This document shows, in pieces, positions 34,505 through 48,584 of a stretch of 64,000 nucleotides of DNA (its first letter is position 1; each line of letters begins with the position of its first letter). Source of the DNA: Bathynomus jamesi (Eukaryota; Arthropoda; Malacostraca; Isopoda; Cirolanidae); assembly GCA_023014485.1 (NCBI GenBank), contig JAJOZX010001870.1, positions 261,001-325,000 on the forward strand, given 5' to 3'. The notes below the pieces were generated by a model. The model worked only from the letters and a program-made list of their open reading frames with translations. It searched no databases and was not told where the DNA came from. Position numbers and translations under genes: made by a program.

Positions 34505-36931
34505 TGTGGCGAACCTGCCAGGATCTTAACAACTGGCGACCTCTGCATCCAGGATTCTTCCACTCTTCCAGACGCTGGAACTAGAACCAACACCCAGTTG
34601 ACCGGCGTGTCACGACATCCAGTTCGTCACATTCACCCTTGAATCGGTGTGTAACGACTCCAAGTTATCCACGTCTCGTTTCATCCAACAACAAGTAGCC
34701 AGTAAGACGTCTTCAGGACACGTCTCTAAGGATTTCACCGTAGAAATTTTGTTAAGTACAGAGTTTGTTTTTACTTTAAGTAATTTGTAAACAGTTGAGA
34801 AGACAGCATTATTAACAGTTAACTAGTATTAAGTCAGAATTTACAAGAAACACAGTGAACATTCCAGACACCAGTGATACATTTTTTTTATTGAAACAGT
34901 ATTTTCACGGAAGTTAATTTTCGCAGAAGTTAATTTTCGCAGAAGTTAATTTTCGCAGAAGTTAATTTTCGCAGAAGTTAATCGTCACTTAAGTTTTTGT
35001 CACAGAAGTTAATTGTCACAGAAGTTAATTGTCACAGAAGTTAATTGTCCACAGAGTTAATTTTCAGTTATTTTCACTATTTTAGTTAGTATAGAATGAT
35101 TTTATTTTATGTACCAAACATTCGAGTGAAATGTGTTTACATTTCGTATTTTTGTACACAATTTTTTTTTCAAATTATTGAATGAATTGTCTTGCAAATT
35201 AAGTTTATAGAGAGTTATAGTTGTAAAGCTATAGAGATACTTGAAGCAGTTTTCAAGTTCCAGTTTCATTTGTCAGTTTTAGTCGGTGCATTAAGAGGGA
35301 CAACCGCCCCAGAGAATTATATACTTGATAGCAGTTCAAGTAAGTCGGTTGCACCAAGAGGGACAACCAAACGCAGAGAATAATAGACTCTCACTTGATA
35401 GCAGTTCAAGTGCAGTCATTTTCAGTTTTCAGACAGTTTCAGTTTGGTTGTAACCAAAGGGACAACCAAACCCCAGAGATAATAGTGTTCACTTGATAGC
35501 AGTTCAAGTGCAAGTCAGTTTCAGTTTCATAAATTCGACTGATAGCAGTTCAGTGCAGTCCATTTCAGTTAATTTATGTTATTGGTTGCTTCAAAGAGTG
35601 ACAACCAAACCCAGAGAATAATAGACTCCACTTGATAGCAGTTCGAGTGTAGTCAATTTCAGGTTTTCAGTCAGTTCAATTCAGTAGGTTGCATCCAGAG
35701 GGAAAACCGCCCCAAAGATTTGTAGAAATACTTGATAGCAGTTCGAGTCAATTCAAGTCGTTTCAAGTCTCAGTCAGTTCAAGTCAGTCAGTCACATTCA
35801 AGACAGTCAGTTTCAAGTTTCAAGTCAGTTTTGAAGTTAGTTTGAAGTTAAGCCAGTTTTGAAGTCCCATTCAATTTTAAAAACCCAGGTCAGTTTTGAA
35901 GTCCCAAGTCATTTCAATGCAGTCAATTGATTTCAACTTTTTTTTTTGTTGTTTAAGAAAGTTTACTTTAAGAGAATTTATTTTAAGAAAATGTAATTTA
36001 AAAATTTAATTCAACCTTTTTTTGTGTTGTAAAAGAAAAATTAAATTCAACCTGAATTGACCGATTTGCGTCTTTAGTTTACCTTTTTTTTTTTGTAAGA
36101 AGGAAATTGACGATTTGTCTTTTGTTTTCATTTCATTATTGCATATATAAATATATAGGTAAAGTGACATATTTTATTGTTTGCTACCAAAACCGTTTTT
36201 ATAATTGTTTTTAACGAGTTTTATAATTATTATAATTATATGATGACAGTAATAGTGTAGTAATTAATCAATCATGTCAATGACTTCCTTTTTAAATTAC
36301 TATGCTGAGGAACATGCCATCCCTCCGTTTTGTTTGAACTCTTTTAATTTTTTGTTCTAAGTACTGTGACAAGGAATCTTTTTTTTTTGAAAGAGCAAAG
36401 TGCTCACGAAAATACGTATTGTCAATTTCAGACAATATACCCCATGCTTAGTCACTCAATTCCCCGAATGTAGTACCCAAACTTTGTGGTACTATGGAAC
36501 ATAACCTCAATTTAGGTTAAGTGGTTTTTTTTTATTTTTAAGAATATAATATGTTAGTTCATTATAGTTTATAATTTATTTCTATTTTCAATTTTTATAT
36601 TTTTTATTTTTTTTATTCGATTAATACTGAGTAATTGTCGTAATCGAATTTAATAATTGCGTGTCGAAATTCAATTTTAATACCGTGAGAATTACTTTCA
36701 TTAATTGAAGTTCTTCTAAATGCGTTTTGTTTATTACATTAATACGTGTAACTGATTTAATTAAATACTTATATACAACTTGAACTTAAAGGATTTTATA
36801 ATAATAATAATAATAATCATAATAATAATAATAATAATAATAATAATTGACTTAAACTTAAAAGATTCTATAAACCTGCTCTCAATTTAAATTATTATAT
36901 AACTTTGTTAATTCAAAATCCTCCCGAATCC

Positions 36932-36971
<40 letters not shown>

Positions 36972-37924
36972 CGTATGCACACTATATATACTATGTATAC
37001 ACAAACATTATTCTAAATTCATTGGATATCACAATAAACTATTTCATTGCGTGTAAGTGCTCTAACTGTGCTATTTAATCTTAATCATTTTGCTTACTAT
37101 ATATAAAATTTGCTCATGTATCTATTAAGTATTTTAACCAAAGCAACTCTGTTCCTTAAAGTATATACATATATAGATTTATATATTTATATATATATAT
37201 ATATAGATATATATATACATATATTATATATAGTGGTGTGTGGTATTATAATTATATATACAGATATAATCCTAATCCACCAATGACCACTAATGATCCA
37301 GTTCTTCACGGGATGAACCAATTACTCTCATAATTCACATACTCAATACTCATGTTCTACGTACACATACGTATGCGCATTTACGATAACTTCAACAATA
37401 AATCCCTTTCCCCATTTGGACATATCACCAACCACTACACTCTGTATCTAATAAAAACAGTACACATTTGACCACAGGTCTATATATCATCCATTACCTA
37501 ATTCGATTTTTACCTACAATAATCAATAAAACTAGTTATACATTGTACGATCATGGTCATTTTGAAAATTCTTAAACTTTAAAATTTATATTTTCCTTTT
37601 TACCCACTGTTCATTATGCATGTAATTTTTCCCGCAGAAAATAAATTTTTGTTAAAAATTAAACACTTAAAATTTTTTTGAAAATTTAAAACTATCATTG
37701 ATTGTTTAAATTGAAGGGTTGTCTAAAATTAGATTTGATTTTCTAATTACTGTGCATTGTAACTTAACCAGCCGACTTATGCTGTTTATATAAATTTGTA
37801 ATTATAGAAACCATAGTCATCATCTAGTTTGTTAGTTGGGATTTTATATTAACTGTATTGTATTGTATTGTATTAATTGTATTATATTATTGTATTAATT
37901 AATACCATTTTAAAAGGGGAGCAC
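34505..37924 (+). repeat. Internal region 4 (inner type)
   Basis: Minisatellite 34906-35060, hairpin block 35285-35770, (AAT)n 36800-36847, (CA)n 36935-36970, then purine tract. It has the highest density of one-base deletions in the array. No coding sequence is supported. Confidence 0.85.
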
Positions 37925-39566
37925 TGTAAAAATGAACAATGAACAATTCCTATACAATCATTATATGGATTCACTGTCTTTATGCAGTACTTATGTTTGT
38001 ATGGTTTTTGTTTGAATGTTCATTTTTACATGAGAAACCAAATTGCCTAAGCGAGTTTTGGATAGAATTTCGATTTGTACTTCTTTATTCATTACTGTAT
38101 TTCTCTAATTCATCTTTTCTTATGATGACTTACTGTACATATGACATAATGTGAATAACTATGACGTCATAAAATAACTTAAACTTCCTTCACGGTTTCC
38201 ATATCTTGAACACTGAATCACGTGTTTAGTATTTGGACATCTTCCGTATGCAATGTATTGTAAATTCTTGACCATTATCCTATATCAATTTTATTAAATA
38301 TTAATTTTTACTTCTCTCAGTCTACGAAATGGTACGAAACTTTATGCCTCGGTACCTGTTCGTTCAAAATCGCGCAAATACGTTTGCATGTATTATTTTT
38401 TTATTATTTTTTTTATTATTTTTTTTAAGTGCGTTCACCCCTCGCAAGATGTTCATAAAAGATTATGCAATTGTACGCAATTCGCTAATCACAGCATAAC
38501 TCGAACATCTGAAAACGAAAGACCTCCAGTCCTTCTGATTTCAGATTTATAACTTATAGTCATGTGTGTCATGTTCTGTATAAATCATCTCGTATGTGCC
38601 CATGTACTTTGTGTTGTACTAATAACCTTATATATTAACCATATATAAATATAAAAACACTGTAAGAATTATAAACGACTTAAAGTACTTTAATGAAACT
38701 TTAATTAAACGATCATAATTTAATATATAATGTAGTGATGTACTTTAATGAAACTGTAATTAATGATAATAACTTGTAATGTACTTAAAATGGAAGTGTA
38801 ATTAAACGATACTAAGTGAATATGAATTAATTGGTAATTGTAATCGTAATTGTAATGAACCAAAATTACAACGTACTCAATGGTATACTTAGATTGTACT
38901 TATGTACTACTATGAAAATATATCGCCTTCAGAAATGAATACTCGGCGAAAAATACGATTAGTTTTTATTTTTATTTTTTAAAATCTGATCATGTGTTTA
39001 AAAGAAGGGGGGGTGGAACTTAACATTCAAACTGCATTCCCCCAAAATTTAGATTATATGTATAAAGCATGTAATTGTAAAAGTCACTTCACGTCATTAC
39101 TTCACTTCGATCACTTCGATTAACACTCCCTTGTTAGCAGCCTCGCTGCGAGAAGGGGGCAGAGGCCCCTTGCCTCCTTAAATTTTTAGATTCCGGCCTG
39201 AGCCATGGTCGAAAGAGGTCGAACCTCTACCCCTGTAAATTCAGAGCACTACCTGTACATTTTTAGAAGTAAATTACAGTGAGAGAAACTTTTTATTCTT
39301 CTGCTTCGAGTTGGGCTCTCTTCCGAGAACATAGTAAATAGAGAAATAGTCCCCGATAAGTTATTAAAAGAAAATCGGCGAACCGTCAGAGAAAGTATTC
39401 AGAGTATTATAGAAAGAGAAGAATTAACAACTGTCGACCCTATAGCGAGAGAAAGAATTAGAATATTATAGAAGAAAAGTATCGCGAGAAAATATCCGTT
39501 GCTGCGTCCCAACCAGAACCCCCGTCGATTCGAACCACCCCATGGCCATAGACGGAGGGGTTAACA
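37925..39566 (+). repeat. LTR 5
   Basis: TGTAAAAATGAAC...GGTTAACA, 1,642 bp. It lacks about 17 bp near 38980 (TTTTATGTGGAATCTTCC) present in its siblings; otherwise inner type. Confidence 0.88.
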
Positions 39567-41870
39567 ATGTGGCGAACCTGCCAGGATCTTAACAACTGGC
39601 GACCTCTGCATCCAGGATTCTTCCACTCTTCCAGACGCTGGAACTAGAACCAACACCCAGTTGACCGGCGTGTCACGACATCCAGTTCGTCACATTCACC
39701 CTTGAATCGGTGTGTAACGACTCCAAGTTATCCACGTCTCGTTTCATCCAACAACAAGTAGCCAGTAAGACGTCTTCAGGACACGTCTCTAAGGATTTCA
39801 CCGTAGAAATTTTGTTAAGTACAGAGTTTGTTTTTACTTTAAGTAATTTGTAAACAGTTGAGAAGACAGCATTATTAACAGTTAACTAGTATTAAGTCAG
39901 AATTTACAAGAAACACAGTGAACATTCCAGACACCAGTGATACATTTTTTTTATTGAAACAGTTATTTTCACGGAAGTTAATTTTCGCAGAAGTTAATTT
40001 TCGCAGAAGTTAATTTTCGCAGAAGTTAATTTTCGCAGAAGTTAATCGTCACTTAAGTTTTTGTCACAGAAGTTAATTGTCACAGAAGTTAATTGTCACA
40101 GAAGTTAATTGTCACAGAGTTAATTTTCAGTTATTTTCACTATTTTAGTTAGTATAGAATGATTTTATTTTATGTACCAAACATTCGAGTGAAATGTGTT
40201 TACATTTCGTATTTTTGTACACAATTTTTTTTTCAAATTATTGAATTGAATTGTCTTGCAAATTAAGTTTATAGAGAGTTTATAGTTGTAAAGCTATAGA
40301 GATACTTGAAGCAGTTTCAAGTTCCAGTTTCATTTGTCAGTTTTAGTCGGTTGCATTAAGAGGGACAACCGCCCCAGAGAATTATATACTTGATAGCAGT
40401 TCAAGTAAGTCGGTTGCACCAAGAGGGACAACCAAACCCAGAGAATAATAGACTCTCACTTGATAGCAGTTCAAGTGCAGTCATTTTCAGTTTTCAGACA
40501 GTTTCAGTTGGTTGTAACCAAGAGGGACAACCAAACCCCAGAGATTAATAGTGTTCACTTGATAGCAGTTCAAGTGCAAGTCAGTTTCAGTTTCAGTAAA
40601 TTCGACTGATAGCAGTTCAGTGCAGTCCATTTCAGTTAATTTATGTTATTTGGTTGCTTCAAAGAGTGACAACCAAACCCAGAGAATAATAGACTCCACT
40701 TGATAGCAGTTCGAGTGTAGTCAATTTCAGTTTTCAGTCAGTTCAATTCAGTAGGTTGCATCCAGAGGGAAAACCGCCCCAAAGATTTGTAGAAATACTT
40801 GATAGCAGTTCGAGTCAATTCAAGTCGTTTCAAGTCTCAGTCAGATTCAAGTCAGTCAGTCACATTCAAGACAGTCAGTTTCAAGTTTCAAGTCAGTTTT
40901 GAAGTTAGTTTTGAAGTCCTAAGCCAGTTTTGAAGTCCCAATTCAATTTTAAAAACCCAGGTCAGTTTTGAAGTCCCAAGTCATTTCAATGCAGTCAATT
41001 GATTTCAACTTTTTTTTTTGTTGTTTAAGAAAGTTTACTTTAAGAGAATTTATTTTAAGAAAATGTAATTTAAAAATTTAATTCAACCTTTTTTTTGTTG
41101 TAAAAGAAAATTAAATTCAACCTGAATTGACCGATTTGCGTCTTTAGTTTAACCTTTTTTTTTTGTAAGAAGGAAATTGACCGATTTGTCTTTTGTTTTC
41201 ATTTCATTATTGCATATATAAATATATAGGTAAAGTGACATATTTTATTGTTTGCTACCAAAACCGTTTTTATAATTGTTTTTAACGAGTTTTATAATTA
41301 TTATAATTATATGATGACAGTAATAGTGTAGTAATTAATCAATCATGTCAATGACTTCCTTTTTAAATTACTATGCTGAGGAACATGCCATCCCTCCGTT
41401 TTGTTTGAACTCTTTTAATTTTTGTTCTAAGTACTGTGACAAGGAATCTTTTTTTTTTAAAGAGCAAAGTGCTCACGAAAATACGTATTGTCAATTTCAG
41501 ACATATACCCCATGCTTAGTCACTCAATTCCCCCGAATGTAGTACTCCAAACTTTGTTGGTACTATGGAACATAACCTCAATTTAGGTTAAGTGGTTTTT
41601 TTTTATTTTTAAGAATATTATATGTTTAGTTCATTATAGTTTATAATTTATTTCTATTTTCAATTTTTATATTTTTTATTTTTTTTTATTCGATTAATAC
41701 TGAGTAATTGTCGTAATCGAATTTAATTAATTGCGTGTCGAAATTCAATTTTAATACCGTGAGAATTACTTTCATTAATTGTAAGTTCTTCTAAATGCGT
41801 TTGTTTATTACATTAATACGTGTAACTGATTTAATTAAATACTTATATACAACCTTGAACTTAAAGGATT

Positions 41871-41924
<54 letters not shown>

Positions 41925-42267
41925 TGACTTAAACTTAAAAGATTCTATAAACCTGCTCTCAATTTAAATTATTATATAACTTTGTTAATTCAAAATCCTC
42001 CCGAATCCTTACACACACACACACACACACACCACACACACAACACGTATGCACACTATATATACTATGTATACACAAACATTATTCTAAATTCATTGGA
42101 TATCACAATAAACTATTTCATTGCGTGTAAGTGCTAACTGTGCTATTTAATCTTAATCATTTTGCTTACTATATATAAAATTTTGCTCATGTATCTATTA
42201 AGTTATTTTAACCAAAGCAACTCTGTTCCTTAAAGTATATACATATATATATTTATATTTATATATA

Positions 42268-42300
<33 letters not shown>

Positions 42301-43002
42301 GTGTGTGTGTGTATATATAATTATATATACAGATATAATCCTAATCCACCAATGACCACTAATGATCCAGTTCTTCACGGGATGAACCAATTACTCTCAT
42401 AATTCACATACTCAATACTCATGTTCTACGTACACATACGTATGCGCATTTACGTATAACTTCAACAATAAATCCCTTTTCCCCATTTGGACATATCACC
42501 AACCACTACACTCTGTATCTAATAAAAACAAGTACACATTTGACCACAGGTCTATATATCATCCATTACCTAATTCGATTTTTACCTACAATAATCAATA
42601 AAACTAGTTTATACATTGTACGATCATGGTCATTTTGAAAATTCTTAAACTTTAAAATTTATATTTTTCCTTTTTACCCACTGTTCATTATGCATGTAAT
42701 TTTTCCCGCAGAAAATAAATTTTTGTTAAAAATTAAACACTTAAAATTTTTGTTGAAAATTTAAAACTATCATTGATTGTTTAAATTGAAGGGTTGTCTA
42801 AAATTAGATTTGATTTTCTAATTACTGTGCATTGTAACTTAACCAGCCCGACTTATGCTGTTTATATAAATTTGTAATTATAGAAACCATAGTCATCATC
42901 TAGTTTGAGTTAGTTGGGATTTTATATTAACTGTATTGTATTGTATTGTATTAATTGTATTATATTATTGTATTAATTAATACCATTTTAAAAGGGGAGC
43001 AC
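39567..43002 (+). repeat. Internal region 5 (inner type)
   Basis: Minisatellite 39968-40120, hairpin block 40345-40830, (AAT)n 41872-41923, (CA)n 42011-42044, (TA)n near 42260-42300, purine tract at 42988-43000. It contains the longest frame in any internal region (41345-41542, 65 codons), closed in the other units by a stop or a T-tract length change, so it is not supported as a gene. Confidence 0.85.
42988..43001 (+). promoter_or_regulatory. Candidate polypurine tract
   Basis: AAAAGGGGAGCA lies immediately 5' of LTR 6; the same tract or AAAAGGGAGCA precedes LTRs 2-5. In LTR retroelements this tract primes plus-strand DNA synthesis. Confidence 0.7.
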
Positions 43003-44660
43003 TGTAAAAATGAACAATGAACAATTCCTATACAATCATTATATGGATTCACTGTCTTTATGCAGTACTTATGTTTGTATGGTTTTTGTTTGAATGTTCA
43101 TTTTTACATGAGAAACCAAAATTGCCTAAGCGAGTTTTGGATAGAATTTCGATTTGTACTTCTTTATTCATTACTGTATTTCTCTAATTCATCTTTTCTT
43201 ATGATGACTTATACTGTACATATGACATAATGTGAATAACTATGACGTCATAAAATAACTTAAACTTCCTTCACGGTTTCCATATCTTGAACACTGAATC
43301 ACGTGTTTAGTATTTGGACATCTTCCGTATGCAATGTATTGTAAATTCTTGACCATTATCCTATATCAATTTTATTAAATATTAATTTTTACTTCTCTCA
43401 GTCTACGAAATGGTACGAAACTTTATGCCTCGGTACCTGTTCGTTCAAAATCGCGCAAATACGTTTGCATGTATTATTTTTTTATTATTTTTTTTATTAT
43501 TTTTTTTAAGTGCGTTCACCCCTCGCAAGATGTTCATAAAAGATTATGCAATTGTACGCAATTCGCTAATCACAGCATAACTCGAACATCTGAAAACGAA
43601 AGACCTCCAGTCCTTCTGATTTCAGATTTATAACTTATAGTCATGTGTGTCATGTTCTGTATAAATCATCTCGTATGTGCCCATGTACTTTGTGTTGTAC
43701 TAATAACCTATATTAACCATATATAAATATAAAAACACTGTAAGAATTGTAAACGACGTAAAGTACTTTAATGAAACTTTAATTAAACGATCATAATTTA
43801 ATATATAATGTAGTGATGTACTTTAATGAAACTGTAATTAATGATAATAACTTGTAATGTACTTAAAATGGAAGTGTAATTAAACGATACTAAGTGAATA
43901 TGAATTAATTGGTAATTGTAATCGTAATTGTAATGAACCAAAATTACAACGTACTCAATGGTATACTTAGATTGTACTTATGTACTACTATGAAAATATA
44001 TCGCCTTCAGAAATGAATACTCGGCGAAAAATACGATGTTTTTATTTTTATTTTTTTATTTTTATGTGGAATCTTCCAAACATCTGATCATGTGTTTATA
44101 CGGGGTGGAACTTAACCTTCAAACTGCATTCCCCCAAAATTTAAATTATATGTATAAAGCATGTAATTGTAAAAGTCACTTCACTTCATTACTTCACTTC
44201 GATCACTTCGATTAACACTCCCTTGTTAGCAGCCTCGCTGCGAGAAGGGGGCAGAGGCCCCTTGCCTCCTTAAATTTTTAGATTCCGGCCTGAGCCATGG
44301 TCGAAAGAGGTCGAACCTCTACCCCTGTAAATTCAGAGCACTACCTGTACATTTTCAGAAGTAAATTACAGTGAGAGAAACTTTTTATTCTTCTGCTTCG
44401 AGTTGGGCTCTCTTCCGAGAACATAGTAAATAGAGAAAATAGTCCCCGATAAGTTATTAAAAGAAAGTTATTAAAAGAAAGTTATTAAAAGAAAGTTATT
44501 AAAAGAAAGAGAAGAATTAACAACTGTCGACCCTATAGCGAGAGAAAGAAATTAGAATATTATAGAAGAAAAGTATCGCGAGAAAATATCCGTTGCTGCG
44601 TCCCAACCAGAACCCCCGTCGATTCGAACCACCCCAGGACCATAGACGGAGGGGTTACCA
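43003..44660 (+). repeat. LTR 6 (mosaic)
   Basis: The 5' part matches LTRs 3-5, but from about 44030-44110 onward it carries outer-type variants (TTAACCTTCAAACTGC) and ends TTACCA. A private expansion, AAAGTTATTAAAAG repeated four times, lies at 44453-44510. Confidence 0.86.
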
Positions 44661-47600
44661 ATGTTGCGAACCTGCCAGGATCTTAACAACTGGCGACCTC
44701 TGCATCCAGGATTCTTCCACTCTTCCAGACGCTGGAACTAGAACCAACACCCAGTTGACCGGCGTGTCACGACTTCCAGTTCGTCACATTCACCCTTGAA
44801 TCGGTGTGTAACGACTCCAAGTTGTCCACGTCTCGTTTCATCCAACAACAAGTAGCCAGCAAGACGTCTTCAGGACACGTCTCTAAGAATTTCACCGTAG
44901 AAATTTTGTTAAGTAGAGTTTGTTTTTTCTTTAAGTAATTTGTAAACAGTTGAGAAGACAGTATTATTAACAGTTAACTAGTATTAAGTCAGAATTTACA
45001 AGAAACACAGTGAACATTTCAGACACCAGTGATACATTTTTTTATTGAAACTGTTATTTTCACAGAAGTTAATTTTCGCAGAAGTTAGTTTTCGCAGAAG
45101 GTAATAGTCACACAAGTTAATAGTCACAAAAGTTAATTGTCACAGAAGTTAATTGTCACATAGTTATTTTCCAGTTATTTTCACTATTATAGTTAGTATA
45201 GAATAATTTTATATTATGTACCAAACATAATATTACTGTACCTTCGGTTACATTCGAGTGAAATGTGTTTACATTTCGTATTTTTGTTTACAATTTTTTT
45301 TCAAATTATTGAATTGAATTGACTTGCAAATTAAGTTTACAGAGAGTTTATAGGTTGTAAAGCTATAGAGATACTTGAAGCAGTTTCAAGTTCCAGTTTC
45401 ATTTGTCAGTTTTAGTCGGTTGCATTAAGAGGGACAACCGCCCCAGAGAGTTATATACTTGATCGCAGTTCAAGTAAGTCGGTTGCACCAAGAAGGACAA
45501 CCAAACCCAGAGAATAATAGACTTCACTTGATACCAGTTCAAGTGCAGTTATTTTCAGTTTTCAAACAGTTTCAGTCGGTTGTAACCAAGAAGGACAACC
45601 AAACCCCAGAGATTAATAGTCTTCACTTGATAGCAGTTCAAGTGCAAGCCAGTTTCAGTTTCAGTAGACTCCACTGATAGCAGTTCAGTGCAGTTCATTT
45701 CAGTTAATTTATGTTACTTGGTTGCTTTCAAGAGGGACAACCGAACCCAGAGAATAATAGACTCCACTTGATAGTAGTTCGAGTGCAGTCAATTTCAGTT
45801 TTCAGTCAGTTCAAGTCAGTAGGTTGCATCCAGAGGGACAACCGCCCCAGAGATTTGCAGAAATACTTGATAGCAGTTCGAGTCAATTCAAGTCGTTTCA
45901 AGTCTCAGTCAGATTCAAGTCAGTCAGTCACATTCAAGTCAGTCAATCAGTTTCAAGTTTCAAGTCAGTTTTGAAGTCAGTTTTGAAGTCCCAAGTCAGT
46001 TTTGAAGTCCCAAGTCATTTCAATGCAGTCAATTGAATTCAACTTTTTTTTGTTGTTGTTCAAGAGAATTTACTTTAAGAGAATTTACTTTAAGAAAATG
46101 TAATTTAAAAATGTAATTCAACCTTTTCTTTTGTTGTAAAAGAAAATTAAATTCAACCTGAATTGACCGATTTGTGTCTTTAGTTTAACCTTTTTTTTTG
46201 TAAGAAGGAAATTGACCGATTTATCTTTCCTTTTCATGTCATTGTTGCGTATATAAATATATAGGTAAAATGACATATTTTATTGTTTGCAACTTAAACC
46301 GTTTTTACAATTGTTTGTAACGAGTTTTATAATTATGATTATATGATGACATTAATAGTGTAATAATTAATCAATCATGTCAAATGACTTCCTTTTTAAA
46401 TTACTATGCTGAGGAACATGCCATCCCTCCGTTTTGTTTGAACTCTTTTAATTTTTGTTCTAAGTAGTGTGCAAGCAATCTTTTTTTTTAAAAGAGCAAA
46501 ATGCTCACGAAAAGACGTATTGTCAATTTCAGATATATACCCCAGCTTCGTCACTCAATTCCCCTGAATTCAGTACTCCAAACTTTGTTGGTACTATGGA
46601 ACATAATCTCAATTTAGGTTAAATGTTTTTTTTTTTATTTTTAAGAATATTATACGTTTAGTTCATTATAGTTTATAATTGATTTCTATTTTCAATTTTT
46701 TTATTTTTTTATTTTTTTTATTCGATTAATGTAAAAATGAACCATAAATAATTCCCATATTCCTATATTATCTTATCCTTCATGTAATTCTTGTATTCAC
46801 TTATATAGTCTCTGTATCCATTGTAAGAAAAAGTATCCATTTTAAAAATTCATGTGTTATATGGTTCATGTATAATCTTATATATTTAACTTTATATAAT
46901 GCCTATACTCCTATGTATGTACGTGTGTGTATTCATTTTTACATAAGGACCAAAATCGCCCAACGCGAGTTTGGATAAAATATTTGATTCACTTTCAACT
47001 TTGCTAAATAATTGGTGACCTATTGTTTTTTAAAATCTCATAATCATTTTTTAGATTTCGCTTAATAAGGAATCCTGTTAAGCTTTGCAATGTTCACATT
47101 TTGTATACACTCTCTTTCGTTATAAACAATGAGATCATGTCTTGCCTAAGCATTAAAATTGTACATCTTAAACCTTAAAATTTCACTCATATGCATATTT
47201 TAGTGTAAAGATGCATAGTCCGATTTCCACTTTAGTTAACTTGGCAGATCATGATAACATCAGATCTGAAAAGTCGCGGTTTAAGATAAAAATATGGTTT
47301 CGTCTTCAAATATTTTGTTTACTCGTTCAAGCCTTACCGCAGCTAAAAAATTTACTTATTTTTAAATATTGTGCAAAAATAATACAGCCTTCTTAGCATT
47401 TAATAATAATAATGTTAGCAGTTTTTGGGTATATAAACCCATTTAAATTCATCCATTGTCATTCAGAAGCTAATTCAGAGGCTGAGCACTACCTGTATTT
47501 TTTAGCAGTAAAATTACAGTTGAAGCTAGTTTTTACCTTATCCTTCGAACCTTGCTCTCTTCAGAAAAACTTAGAAAACTTTCCGGATACGCTATAAGAA

Positions 47601-47960
47601 GAATCCGGAACCTTCAGCATTTAGATTGCAAATCTACCAGAGTCCTCCGAGCCACTATAGAAGAACTCGGAGAGTAACATAGAAGAAAAACCACTTCAAG
47701 GCACCTATCCGTTGCTTGCCTCCTAAACCAGAACCCCCGTCAATCCGAACCACCCCAGGGCCATAGACGGAGGGGTTAACATTAATACTGAATAATGGTC
47801 GTAGTCGAATTTAATTAATTGTGTGTCAAAATTCAATTTTAATACTGGGAGATTTACTTTCATTAATTGTAAGTTCTTCTAAGGGCGTTTTGTTTATTAC
47901 CTTAATACGTGTAACTGATTTAATTAAATACTTATATACTAACTTGAACTTAAAGGATTT

Positions 47961-47993
<33 letters not shown>

Positions 47994-48077
47994 CGACTTA
48001 AACTTAAAAGATTCTATAACCCTACTCTCAATTTAAATTAGTATATAACTTTGTTGAATCAAAAACCTCCCGAATCC

Positions 48078-48113
<36 letters not shown>

Positions 48114-48301
48114 ATGCACACTATATATACACTATGTATCCACAAACCTTATTCTAAAATCATTGGATATCACAATAAACTATTTGATTGTGTGTAAGTG
48201 TTAACTATGCTATTTAATCTTAATCATTTTGCTTACTATATATAAAATTTTTCTCATATATCTATTAAGTTATTTTAACCAAAGCTACTCTGTTCCTTAA
48301 A

Positions 48302-48348
<47 letters not shown>

Positions 48349-48397
48349 CCTAATCGACCAATGATTACTAATGATCTAGTTCTTCACGGGATGAACC
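44661..48397 (+). repeat. Internal region 6 (outer type), interrupted and truncated
   Basis: Outer-type internal region: it carries the AATATTACTGTACCTTCG segment near 45228, as in unit 1. Minisatellite at 45060-45165 and hairpin block at 45415-45900. It is split by the solo LTR at 46730-47781 and resumes at 47782. (AAT)n about 47962-47992, (CA)n 48079-48111. It stops abruptly near 48397, well before the expected purine tract, where it is fused to an LTR remnant. Confidence 0.85.
46730..47781 (+). mobile_element. Solo LTR of a diverged relative, TTAA duplication
   Basis: Begins TGTAAAAATGAACC and ends GACGGAGGGGTTAACA, so both termini are almost those of the array LTRs, yet most of the interior is diverged. 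TTAA flanks both sides (46726-46729 and 47782-47785), whereas sibling units have one TTAA here: a 4-bp target duplication, as expected of Gypsy-type integration. Conserved islands are TTCATTTTTACAT near 46936, GAGCACTACCTGTA near 47484 and CAGAACCCCCGTC near 47728. Confidence 0.88.
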
Positions 48398-48584
48398 ATA
48401 GTTCCCGATAAGTTATAAAAAGAAAATCGGCGAACCGTCAGAGAAAGTATCAGAGTATTATACAGAGAGAAGAATTAACAACTGTCGACCCTATAGCGAG
48501 AGAAAGAAATTAGAATATTACAGAAGAAAAGTATCGCGAGAAAATATCCGTTGCTGCCTCCAAACCAGATCCCCCAGAGGGGTT

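Noticed and set aside
41345..41542. 65-codon frame in internal region 5 as a gag remnant
   Set aside because: Other units close it with a TAG or a T-tract length change, and it has no Cys-His zinc knuckle or capsid motif.
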